A stretch of 64,000 nt of DNA from Branchipolynoe longqiensis. Taxonomy: Eukaryota; Annelida; Polychaeta; Phyllodocida; Polynoidae. The stretch covers positions 35,643,484 through 35,707,483 of the forward strand of contig CM059197.1 in the NCBI GenBank assembly GCA_030323885.1, given 5' to 3'. A program made the translations under genes and the position numbers. The notes under the pieces are model-generated. The model worked only from the letters and a program-made list of their open reading frames with translations. It had not been told where the DNA came from and made no database searches. Below, in pieces: positions 20,500 through 31,821 of this stretch (positions within the stretch are counted from its first letter, which is position 1; each line of letters opens with the position of its first letter).

Positions 20500-20880
20500 A
20501 ATAGAGGATATTACCACACATGCGCTGTGGTCAGGGTCCCGCAGTCGTAGTGTTCGTCGTCACCATCAGATGTTGCATGCATTATGAATATTGTGTATTA
20601 ATAGTGACTGACTAGTTTGGTACCCTCCTAAAATGTTCAAAATGGTCCAAACATGAAAATGTTATTTTTATTGGAAGCTGCAATGACCCAAAAGCAATAT
20701 ACTTTTGGAATTTTCAAAATATCCCAAAATTTGACTGACATACGTGCATTTGAATTTTAGTAATTTCCATAGCTTTTGTATGCATTGTGGCAACGGTCCC
20801 ACAACCGTAGTGTTTGTCATCGCTGTCAGATGTCACATGCGTTGTGAATATTGTCAATTGCTAATTGCTTTGCTCATTAC
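20500..20880. repeat. Diverged direct duplication (about 75 bp x 2)
   Basis: 20520-20600 ('tgcgctgtggtcagggtcccgc', 'tcagatgttgcatgcattatg') recurs at 20783-20857 ('gcattgtggcaacggtcccac', 'tcagatgtcacatgcgttgtg'). Confidence 0.65.
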
Positions 20881-21006
20881 TGAAATTGCTTTGTTTACCA
20901 CTGATGAGGACAAGTACTACATTGAGAGCTAAACTACAATTGTTTACACATAGATTCTCCTTCCAGACAGCAGTGATTGGTGCCTCAGGGAGTATAGTTT
21001 TCACCA

Positions 21007-21352
21007 GACTGGATGACTGAATTAGTTGAGCGTGCGTCTCCTGTTTTGGAAGATTGGGGGATCCAAAGTCATAGGTTTGTGGGTTTGAACCCTGGTCGAG
21101 TCAAACCAATGACTTAAAAACTGATACTTGTCACTTCCTAGCCAGGCGCTCGCCATTATTAGGATAAGTGAAGGACTGGTTGGCTCAGTGTCAGGATAAT
21201 GTGACTGAGTAGGATATCAGGTCATGGTGCTGGCGGCCTGGTCTCCCAGTGGGGAAGCACTAGAAAGTCGCCATGAGTACGCACTGTCACAAGTTGGTAC
21301 CTGTCCTGATAATACCATAGATGTTGCTAGGACGTAAAACAACAACAAACAA
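21007..21352 (+). mobile_element. SINE family A, full length
   Basis: Head 'gactggatgactgaattagtt', long variable arm 'tgttttggaagattggggga', B-box 'gggtttgaaccctgg', full body and tail 'acgtaaaacaacaacaaac'. Confidence 0.92.
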
Positions 21353-21439
21353 AGCATAGTTTTCACTGCCATTGGCACGAGGAAACACACTGAGATGATG
21401 TCCAGATATTGATTTCTCTTTTGTTCAAATAGAAGATTA

Positions 21440-21889
21440 TTCGTATTCTTCAGTGTTATGTGTGGTCTACTCTAATGTATGGGGCTGAGACATGGACAAT
21501 CTCTAAGAAAATGTACAAACGTTTAGCAGCATTTGAGATGTGGACTTATCGAAGGATGATGAAAATATCATGGACAAAGAAGATCACCAACAAAGAAGTT
21601 CTCAGAAAAATTAAAAATAAGAAAAGCTTGTTTGCCACTATACAGACAAAGAAACTTATTTATTTTGGCCACATCATTCGTCAGAGTTCAATATACCGTA
21701 CATTGTTGGAAGGGAAGGTGAATGGCAGCAGAGGGAGAGGGAGACCAAGAACATCATGGTTTACAAATATTTCACAGTGGACAGGCTTGAATTATTCACA
21801 GTCTATCAGAACAGCACACCATCGGGACAAGTGGAGAACCATTGCATCCAACCCTCGACTAGAGGATGGAACTATTGATTGATTGATTG
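21440..21889 (+). mobile_element. 5'-truncated LINE with (ATTG)n tail and 9-bp TSD
   Basis: AGAAGATTA flanks it at 21431-21439 and 21890-21898. The insert ends in 'ttgattgattgattg' and encodes only the C-terminal end of a LINE reverse-transcriptase protein (next entry). Confidence 0.85.
21460..21882 (+). pseudogene. LINE ORF2 C-terminal fragment (140 codons)
   Basis: The frame reads TLMYGAETWTISKK, then a basic stretch with SWTKKITNKEVLRKI, KLIYFGHIIR and GRGRGRPRTSW. These are hallmarks of the region after the palm/thumb of RTE/BovB-like and related non-LTR retrotransposon proteins (YGxExWT, the W...N.E.L block, the fGHi.R block). The endonuclease and RT catalytic motifs are absent. The ATG is internal to the original ORF, so this is a dead 5' truncation. 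Clade assignment is by recollection. Confidence 0.85.
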
Positions 21890-22031
21890 AGAAGATTACT
21901 TATCCATGACCAGCCAGTCTATGTGCAGTAGATGAGCAACACATGTAGCTGCTTTGCGTTAGCTTAACATAGCACAATCCGATGGTTTTCACTTTCCACT
22001 ATATTGTTTTAGATAAATACATCAAGTTGAT

Positions 22032-22086
22032 CACTGTCTTGATATTACCTTAGATGTTGCCAGGATGTTAAACTCCAACAACCAAC
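22032..22086 (+). mobile_element. SINE-A tail inserted in K
   Basis: 'gatattaccttagatgttgc' + 'caggatgttaaactcc' with near-identical flanks 'tcaagttgatcact' and 'tcaggttgatcatt', which look like a TSD of about 14 bp. Confidence 0.8.
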
Positions 22087-22260
22087 CAATCAGGTTGATC
22101 ATTATAGTCCACCTTACTTTAGTTTAAGATATCTGTTACTTTGGATATACCGAATAGTGTGGACATCATAGGCATCAGCAGTAACGGTCCTAGTAAATTG
22201 ACTTAGGTTTTATTCCGTCTATGCAACAATAAATATTTAATGAGTGCACCAGTATCTTAA

Positions 22261-22607
22261 AGTTGCATAGTCCGATGGCTTTGAGTTTCTGGCATTTCTT
22301 CTGAGATAAATATATTAGATTAATCAGTACACTTATCTTACTTTAATTTGAAGTACCTTTTATTTTAAACGGCTAAGTTTTGACATATTTGAAGCGCAAA
22401 CGTGGACAATTAGTTTTGGCTAACACGCCAAAACTCTCACACCATAGACTTCTACAGGAACAGGTTATATTAAATTGATGCAGTGTTCCCTTCTATGCAG
22501 AAACAAATGTATAATAAGTGCATTAGTATCTAAATTACATATGTAGAATCAAATGTAGATAATTGTTTTGGTTTTGAGAATTTGATTCTTCATCGGACTA
22601 TGCAGCT
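22261..22607 (+). mobile_element. TTAA element 'K', inner copy (347 bp)
   Basis: TIRs are AGTTGCATAGTCCGATG and the complement of catcggactatgcagct (16/17 identical). TTAA duplicates at 22257-22260 and 22608-22611. No coding capacity. TTAA targeting is typical of piggyBac and Kolobok transposases, and which one mobilises it cannot be told. Confidence 0.92.
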
Positions 22608-22689
22608 TTAAGTTGGATACCTAAGATCTAGCGACGTGCATTGGGTTTTGCACATTTTATGGGGGGCCATCTCGGACTATGCGGCTTTA

Positions 22690-22960
22690 AGAGGGCAGAT
22701 GGGTGTGGGCGGGTGGGTGAGTGGGTGGTTCAGAGGGTGGGTGGGTGGGTGTGAAATAGACTGGCAGGCATTATCTGCCTGTCGGCTGCAGCTAGCATGT
22801 GTGAGTGAGGGTGGCCGCCTATCGATCCCACCAGGAGGAGGCTTGATCCAGGGTTTTGCCGGCAGGTGGCGCCCGGTGGTAATAACACATGGTGCGGTGC
22901 AGTTCTCTCTCACTCTCTCTCACTCTCTCTCACTCTCTCTCACTCTCTCCCTCCCCTGCC
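22690..22960. repeat. (GGTG)n patch and (CTCTCTCA)n
   Basis: 22697-22755 is G/T-rich with 'gggtgggt' repeats; 22905-22950 is (CTCTCTCA)n. The 118-codon frame crosses both and is not credible. 22961-23320 is unassigned. Confidence 0.75.
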
Positions 22961-23324
22961 CTTTGGCCACCACTCTCCTGAATCACCGATAATTCCCAAT
23001 TATACACCAATCTTATCGGAAAGCTGCTTGTGAAAAACGAACCTTGCTCGCCATCTTTGGGGAGCAGTTCAACTTCTAGTTTCCTCCAAAGGTGATATAT
23101 TATGTGGTATATCATCCTCATCTCCTCATACCCCGTGTGGGGGTGAGGTGGGAGGGGGGGGGGAGGTTGTGTGTGCAAACTGTATGGGATTGTTGGAGTA
23201 TGTATTGCAACTGCAAGAAGATCGGCCTGTTTTTGCTGTTTCTTTGATTAAAATATAATTTTTTTTTGTGATTTATGAGTTTGTTAGTTAGGAGTTAGAA
23301 CAACGTTGGCATGGTAATTTATAC

Positions 23325-23655
23325 TTTTGTCACCGAACTGGGTTGCCCAATACGTAGCGCACAGGGTTTCCTGGGCGGAAGGTCGGGAATTCGAATCCCA
23401 GCGGAGTCAAACCAATGACTTATATAATTTATACATTTTGCTACCTAGCCTGGTGTTTGGCATTACTAGGATAGGACAAGGACTCATTATCACAGTATCA
23501 GGACAACATGACTGTGTGGGATATCGGCTCATGGTGCTGGCGGCTTGGTCTTCCAGTGGGGCAGCACTATAAAGTCGCCATGAACGCACACTGTCACAAG
23601 TCAGTACTCATCCTCAGATGTTTATAGGATGGAAAACAACAAACATACAAACAAA
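23325..23655 (+). mobile_element. SINE family A, variant head
   Basis: Head 'gggttgcccaatacgtagcg', 'ctgggcggaaggtcggg', B-box 'aattcgaatcccag', body present, tail 'ggatggaaaacaacaaac'. Confidence 0.85.
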
Positions 23656-23699
23656 ATAAATAAACATAGCATATCAATGTGACTGTAGCTAGCCAATAT

Positions 23700-24160
23700 A
23701 AGAATATGATTAAAAGGACAAGCTAATTATATATAGATCTACATATTACATATATATATACCAATATCCATACATATATACATATGTGCTCATAATATAT
23801 ATATAATATATATATGCACATATAATATATCTAGCTCCGAGTGCCAGGTAGGTGGGTAAAATGTCCACTCACAGGTGGCGCCGCCGTGGCAGAAGTGGGA
23901 ACTAGGGCCTATGTGTATAGTATATCAACATTATGTGCAAAGCAAATGACAGTAGAAGAATTGCATGTGAATAGTATTCATGCTTATGTCCACATAATAT
24001 CCTTACAGACTATATCCATATATATAGCTTAATATCCGGCTCATAGGTGGCGCCGCCGTGGCAGAAGTGAGAACTATAGTATATCAAGTGCATAGTATAT
24101 CAAGGTTATGAGTAAGTCAGATGATAATACAGGACTTACACTGTAAGTTACAGGTGATTA
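23700..24160. repeat. TA-rich tract and two copies of a GC-core repeat
   Basis: 'aggtggcgccgccgtggcag' occurs at about 23874 and 24045, each followed by 'aagtg.gaacta...gtatatcaa'. The spacing is about 171 bp. The core resembles the R1 palindrome. 24161-24480 is unassigned; a G15 run lies at about 24488-24501. Confidence 0.6.
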
Positions 24161-24670
24161 GTGTCAGTGTTTACAATCTCATAACTTCCTTATTAAACAG
24201 CAGATATATATTTAGATGATAAATACATAAAACTTAGTCTGTCAATTTAATTATAATCTAAGTTGCATATTCCGACGGGAATATAATATTTTCAAACCTA
24301 AAACTATTCTGCATATCTAACTGAGATACTAGATTTTATTTGGTAACTTGGCATAGTTTTTGTCACATGAGTTAGTAGCACGTTGCCATAGTAACACGCT
24401 TATCCTACTTGAGGCGCTGGTTGCTACTAATCAACACAGACAGACTGGTTCCCAGCAAGTCTACCATACCAAGGATGGGAGGGAGTGGGGGGGGGGGGGG
24501 GTTACCTACTATACTAGCCCTCTTACGCCGCCAAATCACCACTAAACATACACACGCAAACAATTACCACCCAGCAAACATATCTTAGCAATCTATGTGT
24601 TTATTGAGGCCCCGAAAACCCACAACCGAAGTGTGTGTTATGTTTGTTGTGGGTGTGGTGAGTGTGTGTG

Positions 24671-25467
24671 CAGGGACAAATAGTTTTGTGCCTGACTGGA
24701 CATGGTCTTGCTGGTGCGAGACCTATATTTGCTCCCCGAGAGAGTGCCACTGGTAACTTGCAAAAGCCAGCAGCACTTCAACACTTTTGCAGGCAGCTTT
24801 CATGAAATGTAATCATGGTTGATGGAAACAAGCTGAACTCTGTTCCGGAATTCACCTACCTTGGAAGCACTATATCAAGTGATGGAGGCATTAATGCTGA
24901 AATACAGAGGAGGATGGCAAAGACTAACGCATCTTTCGGCCGACTACGCCAAAGACTCTGGAACAACCACCATGTGTCCATGTGGGTCAAAGGCAAGATC
25001 TACCCTGCAATCGTGATATCCACCCTACTATACGGAGCCGAGGCCTGGACAGTGCACAGACGACAGGTGAAGCTGCATGCCTTCATGATGCGACATCTGC
25101 GTTCGATCATGAGGCTAACTTGGAAGGACAAAGTGACAAATAAGGAAATACTCGAAAGGGCAGGGCTGCCCTCTATGGAAGATCTTCTGATCAAAAAGAA
25201 TCTCCGGTGGACTGGACACCTCATGAGGATGTCATCAGACAGGCTACCAAAGCAGATCCTCTATTCTCAACTGTCTTCTGGTTACAGAAAGAGAGGGCGC
25301 CCTCGTCTCCGGTTTAAGGATACCATCAAGAGAAACCTGAAGCTGAGAGACATTAAGACTGACTCATGGACATCACTCTCACAGCAGAGAGCTATATGGA
25401 GAGCTACAGTCAAGTAATGAAAGCAGTCTTTGTCGCATCGTCACCGACCGCATGATGATGATGATGA
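24671..25467 (+). mobile_element. LINE-derived element with (ATG)n tail, 12-bp TSD
   Basis: TGAGTGTGTGTG repeats at 24659-24670 and 25468-25479. The first about 145 bp and last about 45 bp match the 411-bp element at 53632-54042. Between them is a LINE C-terminal frame. The 3' end is 'gcatgatgatgatgatgatg'. Confidence 0.85.
24815..25417 (+). pseudogene. LINE ORF2 C-terminal fragment (200 codons)
   Basis: It opens with a VPEFTYLGSTISSDGG block, then AIVISTLLYGAEAWTVH, LRSIMRLTWKDKVTNKEIL, LRWTGHLMRMSSDRLPK, a RGRPRLRFKDTIK block, and ends just before the 3' UTR. This order is typical of the region C-terminal to the RT palm in non-LTR retrotransposons. The catalytic FADD-type motif and endonuclease are missing, because the upstream 145 bp are noncoding and shared with a short derivative. 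The frame is uninterrupted, so the copy is young or recently captured. It belongs to a different LINE family from 21460-21882. Confidence 0.88.
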
Positions 25468-25470
25468 TGA

Positions 25471-27560
25471 GTGTGTGTGTGTGGTGCGTGTTGTGTTTGT
25501 GTGTTGTGTGAGTAGTGTGTGTGGTGCATGTTGTGTGTGTGTGTTGTGTGAGTAGTGTGTTTGTGGTATGTGTTGTGTGGAGTGTGTGTTGTGTGTGCGG
25601 AGTGTTGTGGTGTGTGTGTGGTGTGTGTGGTGCATGTGTTTGTGGTGTGTGTTGTGTGGTTTGTGTGTTGTGTGTGCATAGTGTTGTGGTGTGTGTTGCA
25701 TGTGTTTGTGTGTGTGGTGTGTGTGGTGCATGTGTTTGTGGTGCATGTTGTGTGGCTTGTGTGTTGTGTGTGCGTAGTGGTGTGGTGTGTATTGTGTGTG
25801 TGGTGCATGGGTTTGTGTGTGTGGTGCATGTGTTTGTGGTATGTGTTGTGTGGTGTGTGTGTTTTGGGTGCATAGTGTTGTGGTGTATGCATGGTGTGGG
25901 TGGTGTGTGTGTTTTGGGTGCGTAGTGTTGTGGTGTATGCATGGTTTGGGTGGTGCATGTGTTTGTGTGTGGTGTGTGTGGTGCAGGTGTTTGTGGTGCA
26001 TGTTGTGTGGTGCATGTGTTGTGTGTGTAGTGTTGTGGCATGTGTGTGGTGTGTGCCGTGCATGTGTTTGTGTGTGTGGTGCATGTTGTGTGTGCATAGT
26101 GTTGTGGTGTGTGCATGGTATGTGTGGTGGATGTGCTTGTGTGTGTGGTGTTTGTGGTGCATGTGTTTCTGGTGTGTGTTGTGTGGCGTGTGTGTTGTGT
26201 GTGCATAGTGTTGTGGTGTGTGAGTGGTGTGTGGTGCATATGTTTGTGTGTGGTGTGTGTGGTGCATGTGTTTGTGGTGTGTTTTGTGTGGTGGGTGTGT
26301 TGTGTGTGTAGTGTTGTGGTATGTGAGTGGTGTGTGTGGTGCATATGTTTGTGTGTGCGGTGTGTCTGGTGCATGTGTTTGTGGTATGTGGTGTGTGGCA
26401 TGCATGTTGTGTGTGCATAGTGGTGTGGTGTGTGCATGGACTGTGTGGTGCATGTGTTTGTGTGCATGGTGTGTGTGGTGCATGTGTTTGTGGTTCATGC
26501 TTTGTGGCATGGGTGTTGTGTGTGCATATTGTTGTGGTGTGTGGTGCATGTGTTTGTGTGTGTGGTGCATGTGTTTGTGGTCCATGGTGTGTGTGGTGTG
26601 TGTTGTGTGTGCGTAGTGTTGTGGCATGTGAGAGTTGTGTGTGGTGCATGTGTTTGTGTGTGTGGTATGGGTGGTGCATGCGTGTGTGGTGTGTGTGGTG
26701 CATGTGTTTGTGGTGTGGTGTGTGGTGTGTGGCATGTGTGTTGTGTGTGCATAGTGGTGTGGTGTGTGTGTGGTGTGTGGTGCACATATTTGTAGTTCAT
26801 GCTGTGTGGCATGCGTGTTGTGTGCGCATATTGTTGCGGTGGGTGGTGCATGTGTATGTGTGTGCGGTGCATGTGTTTGTGGTCCATGTTGTGTGTTGTG
26901 TGTTTGTGTGTGGTGCATGTGTTTGTGTGTGTGGTGCATGTGTTTGTGGTCCATGTTGTGTGTTGTGTGTGTGTTGTGTGTGGTGCATGTGTTTGTGTGT
27001 GTGGTGCATGTGTTTGTGGTCCATGTTGTGTGTTGTGTGTGTGTTGTGTGTGGTGCATGTGTTTGTGGTGCATGTGTTTGTGGTCCAGGTTGTGTGTTGT
27101 GTGTGTGTTGTGTGTGGTGCATGTGTGTGTGTGCGGTGCATGTGTTTGTGGTCCATGTTGTGTGTTGTGTGTGTTGTGTGTGGTGCATGTGCATGTGCGT
27201 GTAGTGTGTACAAATGTGTGGTTTGTTTGTTGCAGTTTTATGTCCTGGCAACATCTAAAGTCATATCAAAATGTTTGTGGTGTATGATCGTGTGTGGTGT
27301 GAGCGTGGGTGTGGTGTGTATAAGCGTGTGCATGTACATGTGGTGTATGAGTGTGCGTATGGTGTGTGCATGTGGTGAAAGTGTATGCAGTGTGTGTGTA
27401 TCAAGTGTGTGTCTGGTGTGTCCATGTGCATAAGGCTGTATGCAGTGTGTGTGAGTGTGTCAAGTGTTTGTGAATGTATGTATGTGGCGTATGTGGTGTG
27501 TGTTGTGTGTGTTGTCTGTGTAGTGTGTGTAGCCTGTGCATGTTGTGTGATGGGCGTGTT
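25471..27560. repeat. G/T-strand array ('gtgtggtgcatgtgtttgtg' family)
   Basis: About 2.1 kb in which the + strand is nearly all G and T with regular 'gca' interruptions, built from degenerate 'tggtgcatgtgtttgtg' words. Larger units of about 55-90 bp repeat (e.g. 26930-27180). Frames of up to 614 codons on the minus strand (His/Thr-rich) and 368 on the plus strand (Cys/Val-rich) follow from composition. A SINE-A tail interrupts it at 27222-27272. Confidence 0.92.
27222..27272 (-). mobile_element. SINE-A tail fragment inside the G/T array
   Basis: 'gtttgtttgttgcagtttta' + 'tgtcctggcaacatctaaagtcatatca'. Confidence 0.85.
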
Positions 27561-27599
27561 TGTATATATATGGGGGGAGGTGCGATGAGGGGGGCGGGA

Positions 27600-27725
27600 G
27601 ACCACTTTGAACACCCCCCCCCCCCCACGACCCTACAGACTGCTCTGACGGGTGCCCCCCAACCCCCCAAGGCAGAACGGGGGGGGGGGGGGGGGGCGGG
27701 GGCGGTCCTGCCTTCCTGCCTTTCA
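27600..27725. repeat. Long C and G homopolymer runs
   Basis: C13 near 27615 and an almost unbroken G run of about 18 near 27681. Lengths in the assembly may be unreliable. Confidence 0.85.
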
Positions 27726-27734
27726 CAACGTGCG

Positions 27735-27985
27735 CGTTGAGCCACCGGGCAGGGCGTCCGCTTCCAATACAGGCAGGGAGGTCGTGGGTTCAAGTTCCCA
27801 CATAGTCAAACCCTAGACTCACATAATTGCTGCTCGTCGCTACTGATGGCTGACTGAGTACATGTGGCAGTTCGGTGGTAGCGTTCTATTTCTGGAAGCA
27901 GGCATTAATTACTAGGATAGGGCAAGGGATGAATAGGGTGTTAGGATAATGCAACTGAGTTGGGAACAGTGTTATTTATCTGGTG
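27735..27985 (+). mobile_element. SINE-A-related copy with divergent head
   Basis: Head 'gttgagccaccgggcagggc' and B-box 'gggttcaagttcccacatag', then 'ggatagggcaagggatg' and 'ttaggataatgcaactgagt'. The tail is absent. Confidence 0.6.
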
Positions 27986-28345
27986 GGCATTTTATTTCAC
28001 CAGCCCCAACACCCCCACCATCATCTCCCATTGGTCTGGGGTGAATACTGATTCAGAATTTCAGCATACCCCCCTCCCTCCCTTAACCAAAGTCAATTAT
28101 CAGTTGACTACGCTTTGGCCTTAACGATCTGGTCACGTGATTTTACCACATATTCCGTACAAGAATATTCAATGTACCTTAACGAAAGATCACACTTAAA
28201 AGGGGATATTTGCGCTTGGCTGCAGTATGTCAGGATTGGTCTAGTGAGCACCATTAGACTCTGAGCGCACCATGACTATTAGTAGTAGTTCTGTGACATC
28301 ACACAGATATCAAAGAAGGGAATGGTGGACTTACATAGATTATAA

Positions 28346-28713
28346 AGCGGCCATCACACCTCGTCAGATTGGGGGAAACGGAAAGAAACCAAACAAAGTC
28401 CGTTGATAGTCCGGTTTGTGTCCGTACAAGTTTTGAACATGCACAAAACTTGGAATAGATTGACGTCTATGGTTCTTTTCTGGTTTGAGTTTGTCATGTC
28501 CATTGGCTACCCGTTCATGTCCGTTCGATGTCAATGTTATGTCCGTTTCATGTCCGTTTCATGCCCGTTTCATGTCCGTTCGTCCAGCGGCCTTTGACCC
28601 AATATCGCAACATTTTGACACATTTTAATACATTTTGATACTTATGACGCCCAAACACCACCGGACTAGACAAATCTGTCCGTTGCTCAATCCGGTGATG
28701 TGTGACAGTGGCT
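28346..28713 (+). mobile_element. Harbinger-like MITE, family F3, copy 2 (368 bp)
   Basis: Ends AGCGGCCATCACACCTCGTC and 'gatgtgtgacagtggct', TSD TAA (28343-28345, 28714-28716). The palindrome is at 28428-28451. The interior has 'gtccgtttcat' repeated four times near 28540-28580. 27986-28345 is otherwise unassigned. Confidence 0.92.
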
Positions 28714-29345
28714 TAAGCCATACTCAAAAGGCATCAACCTTACTTTTCTGTGATGGTTGTGTTAGCTGATCTACTTTGCGAGTGGTAATATACCCTGGCT
28801 TACATCACTGAGGACACAGTAATTAGGACTAAATGACACTAATGGTCCCAGTTTTACTACAGAGACCGTCAAATTGTAGTTGCATCTAAATAACTCACAG
28901 GAAATATCTTGTTTCAAGCCATATAACTTATGACTAATCATAATTTATCATAATCCTTGTGAATAAGTACATTTATTTTGGTCATATTACATACAGCCCC
29001 TTTATGGTGGGATAATCGTATTATAAAAACACGGGTCCCAAGAATAATAATGCTCTCTGCCAATATATAATTCTTAACCGAAAATCCGTATATTTTTACA
29101 GTATGGTTTTGAATTTTAAGGTATTTTGGGTGGGTTATTATGTTAATATAGATGACAAATAGACGACCAAGTCATCCGTGGTGCCCAACAACCCTCATGG
29201 TTTAAAGATAGACAATGATGATAATAATGATGATGATGATGCAATGTTCAAAATCTGTTTAAGAGAAAATAACCGGATAAGGCATGGTAGGGCTCAGAGG
29301 TACCCCCCTCACCCCCCCCCCCCCCAAACATCCCATCACACACAC

Positions 29346-29690
29346 CAGGGCTGCCAACATTGAAAAAATGAAAAACTAAGGGATGTAATATTGGCGGGTC
29401 TGGGGGTAGTCCCCCAGAAAAATGCTAAAATCTTAGATGCTCTGTCTGTGGTGTATTTTTGACACAATAATCCATCAGATTGATATAATATTACTACGTT
29501 AATTGCATTACAGGTTTGCCAACATTGGAAAATTCAGCCTCGGTGCTGAACAAAATATTTGTCAACTAGAATGTTACCAAACCAAACAACAACAAAGGAA
29601 AAAGAAAAAGCGGAAAATCGGAGTAAGGTGATGATGGGGACATAAAATATCACACACCTTACGGCGAAACCGCAAGGGTTGGCAACCCTG
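29346..29690. mobile_element. hAT-like MITE (345 bp)
   Basis: Ends CAGGGCTGCCAACATTG and 'gggttggcaaccctg' (complement CAGGGTTGCCAACCC). CAGGG termini are typical of hAT elements. The 8-bp flanks acacacac/ccacacgc agree at 6 positions. Part of the interior and the right end recur at 38345-38506. 28717-29345 has no recognised feature apart from (GAT)n near 29220 and C runs near 29310. Confidence 0.75.
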
Positions 29691-29714
29691 CCACACGCGC
29701 ACATTTTTAATCAT

Positions 29715-29718
<4 letters not shown>

Positions 29719-29791
<73 letters not shown>
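29719..29791. repeat. (CA)n microsatellite, about 36 units
   Basis: Uninterrupted CA. It is followed by a 200-bp GC-richer unique stretch (29795-29990) whose 161-codon frame starts inside the repeat. Confidence 0.98.
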
Positions 29792-30356
29792 GGGTCACAG
29801 CTTCAGTCTCTTCTCAGGAACCAGCGGAGACAAAGTCGCAATGCCCGTATTAGGACGAGTGCGGTTCTGGACGCTGCGTTCGATGGGTTGGTCACGTGGT
29901 AACACGGGACGCAGCAGGCCCCGTAATGTGGTTAGCGTCTCGCCGGACGCGAGTGGCGCTGGCGGCCACTCCCCTCAGGTCAATCTTGTGCAAGTTATTG
30001 TCATCTTGATTTACTCCCTTTTCTTTCTTTTTTTCTTCTTATTTTTCTTTTCTTCTTTTTTCTTTTCTTCTTTTTACATATTTCTGTTTGGATCGATGTG
30101 GCACACGCCCATAGATGCATTTAAGCATGGTTCCTTGTTTTCACTACACAAAGATCACAATTAATTCTCGGAGGAATTTATCACGAAATATATATACATA
30201 TATATACTAGAGTTGGAAAAAAAAGTGATTGCTGAGCCAGACTGCATGGTGGTGATCTCAGGTCAGTTTCGTATTAAGTTGTATTTAAATACGCTTCTTC
30301 CTTTTCACTGTTTACCTATCACAATTATATAGTATTACGAATACGTCATATATATC

Positions 30357-30545
30357 AATTCTCGGGCTCGAATGACACAGTGTAGCGTCCCGGTTTAGGA
30401 TCGTGCCGGTGGCGGCGCCACCGGTCAGGGATTGCCATACATCAAGTAAGGCACCCAATCAGTACTAAAAGGAGCAAATAACATATAATTCCCTTCTTTG
30501 CCTTTATACTCACATAATGACTGTACACCACACACACACGCACAC

Positions 30546-30600
<55 letters not shown>

Positions 30601-30620
30601 TATAAAAATATATATATATA
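30357..30620. repeat. Dispersed repeat R1, second copy, plus (TA)n
   Basis: 'attctcgggctcgaatgaca', 'ccggtggcggcgccaccggt', 'tcaagtaaggcacc' and 'cctttatactcacataatg' parallel 8963-9150. A long (TA)n (30547-30620) follows, whereas copy 1 has TA before it. Confidence 0.8.
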
Positions 30621-31089
30621 TGTACATACAAAAAATACATATGGAAAACATACTTTTGTCTCTTTACAATACCAAAGACCCTATAATAATACTAAGATGG
30701 CTCACTCAGCCTGTACTGTGTAATGAAAATGATCAAATCCACCACTTGGTGTGCTGGCTGTTCTCTTGGTTAAACATTTGCTATATTATATGTATAAATG
30801 TATATATGAATGTGAAAGATGTTTGATGATGGCGATGATGATGATGATGCTGATGATGATGTGTATTTGTTCATAGCAATTTCATATTGATTTGTATTCA
30901 TATTTACCGATATCATGTATAATATAATTGTATGTGTTTACATGTGAAACACCAACCAGCAGCCGGGCTGATCAAACCCACCACAAGGTGGCACTGCAAA
31001 ATTTACATTACCATGGGAGAGTTGGGAGTGAGCCGTCTTAGTATTATAGGGACTTTGACAATACTAGACGAAGCATTTATATATATGCA

Positions 31090-31794
31090 CAGGTTGACCA
31101 TCACAAATCCGGGCTGTAGGGTGCCGGATAAGTGATTTTGCCGGATAAGTTAACACTATATTAGAATCCGCTTAACACAACACCTAACCACTTCATCCCA
31201 CCATTCAACTACCCTGTAAATCAGTACATGTTGGTTAATAAAGGAAACAGATAAATTAAATATCTGGAACGGATGATGATAGCGGCAGCTCATCTGACAA
31301 AGCGGATGTTGAAGGCACTGGATTTTGAAGTGTTGACCCCATTCATTATTTCTTGTTCACTGATAAATCTGACAGGACAAAACTTGAAATTGCTCTAGTG
31401 GAAATTAGTGCCAGATTACTGGTTGAATTTGCTTGTTTGTTGTTTTACATCCTAGCAACATCGAAGGTCACATCAGGATGGGTACCGACTTGTGACAGTT
31501 CACACTCACGGCAACTTTATAGTGCTGCCCCTCTGAGAAATTAGGTCGCCGGCGTCCTACTTAGTCACATTATCCTGACACTGAGCTAGCCAGTCCTTGT
31601 CCTATCCTATTAATGCGGACCACCAGGCTAGGAAGCGACAAGTATCAACTTTAAAGTCATTGGTTTGACTCAACCGGGAACCGAACTGCCGACCTTCCAC
31701 ATGCGAGGCCCACGCTTTGCCAATCAGGCCACCACGGCCGGTGCTTACTGATTTAATCGGATAACTGATTGCCAGATAAGTGATAGTCAACCTG
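31090..31794. mobile_element. pogo/Tigger-like element interrupted by a SINE
   Basis: Left CAGGTTGACCATCAC... and right complement CAGGTTGACTATCAC... are TIRs of about 25 bp. The right flank is TA and the left flank CA. The CAGGTTGA(C/G)TATC terminus is characteristic of pogo/Tigger-type mariner relatives. SINE 31434-31744 sits inside. 30621-31089 is otherwise unassigned. Confidence 0.75.
31434..31744 (-). mobile_element. SINE family A, full length
   Basis: From 'tgtttgttgttttacatcct' to the head 'caggccaccacggccggtgc' (variant head type). Confidence 0.9.
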
Positions 31795-31821
31795 TATAGA
31801 TTCATATTGATAAACAGTTAA

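Larger units (their letters stand above)
21968..22686 (+). mobile_element. TTAA element 'K', outer copy (nested self-insertion)
   Basis: TTAA at 21964-21967 and 22687-22690 bounds an element with ends 'catagcacaatccgatgg' and 'ctcggactatgcggct'. It is interrupted by a SINE-A tail (22032-22086) and by a second K element (22261-22607) inserted at another TTAA. Confidence 0.85.

Noticed and set aside
25410..27254. 614-codon His/Thr-rich frame on the minus strand
   Set aside because: It is a by-product of the G/T array. Several frames on both strands are open at once and the start lies outside the repeat.
29679..30164. 161-codon plus frame starting before a (CA)n tract
   Set aside because: A third of it is His/Thr from the CA repeat. 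The rest is a short unique GC-rich stretch without recognisable features.
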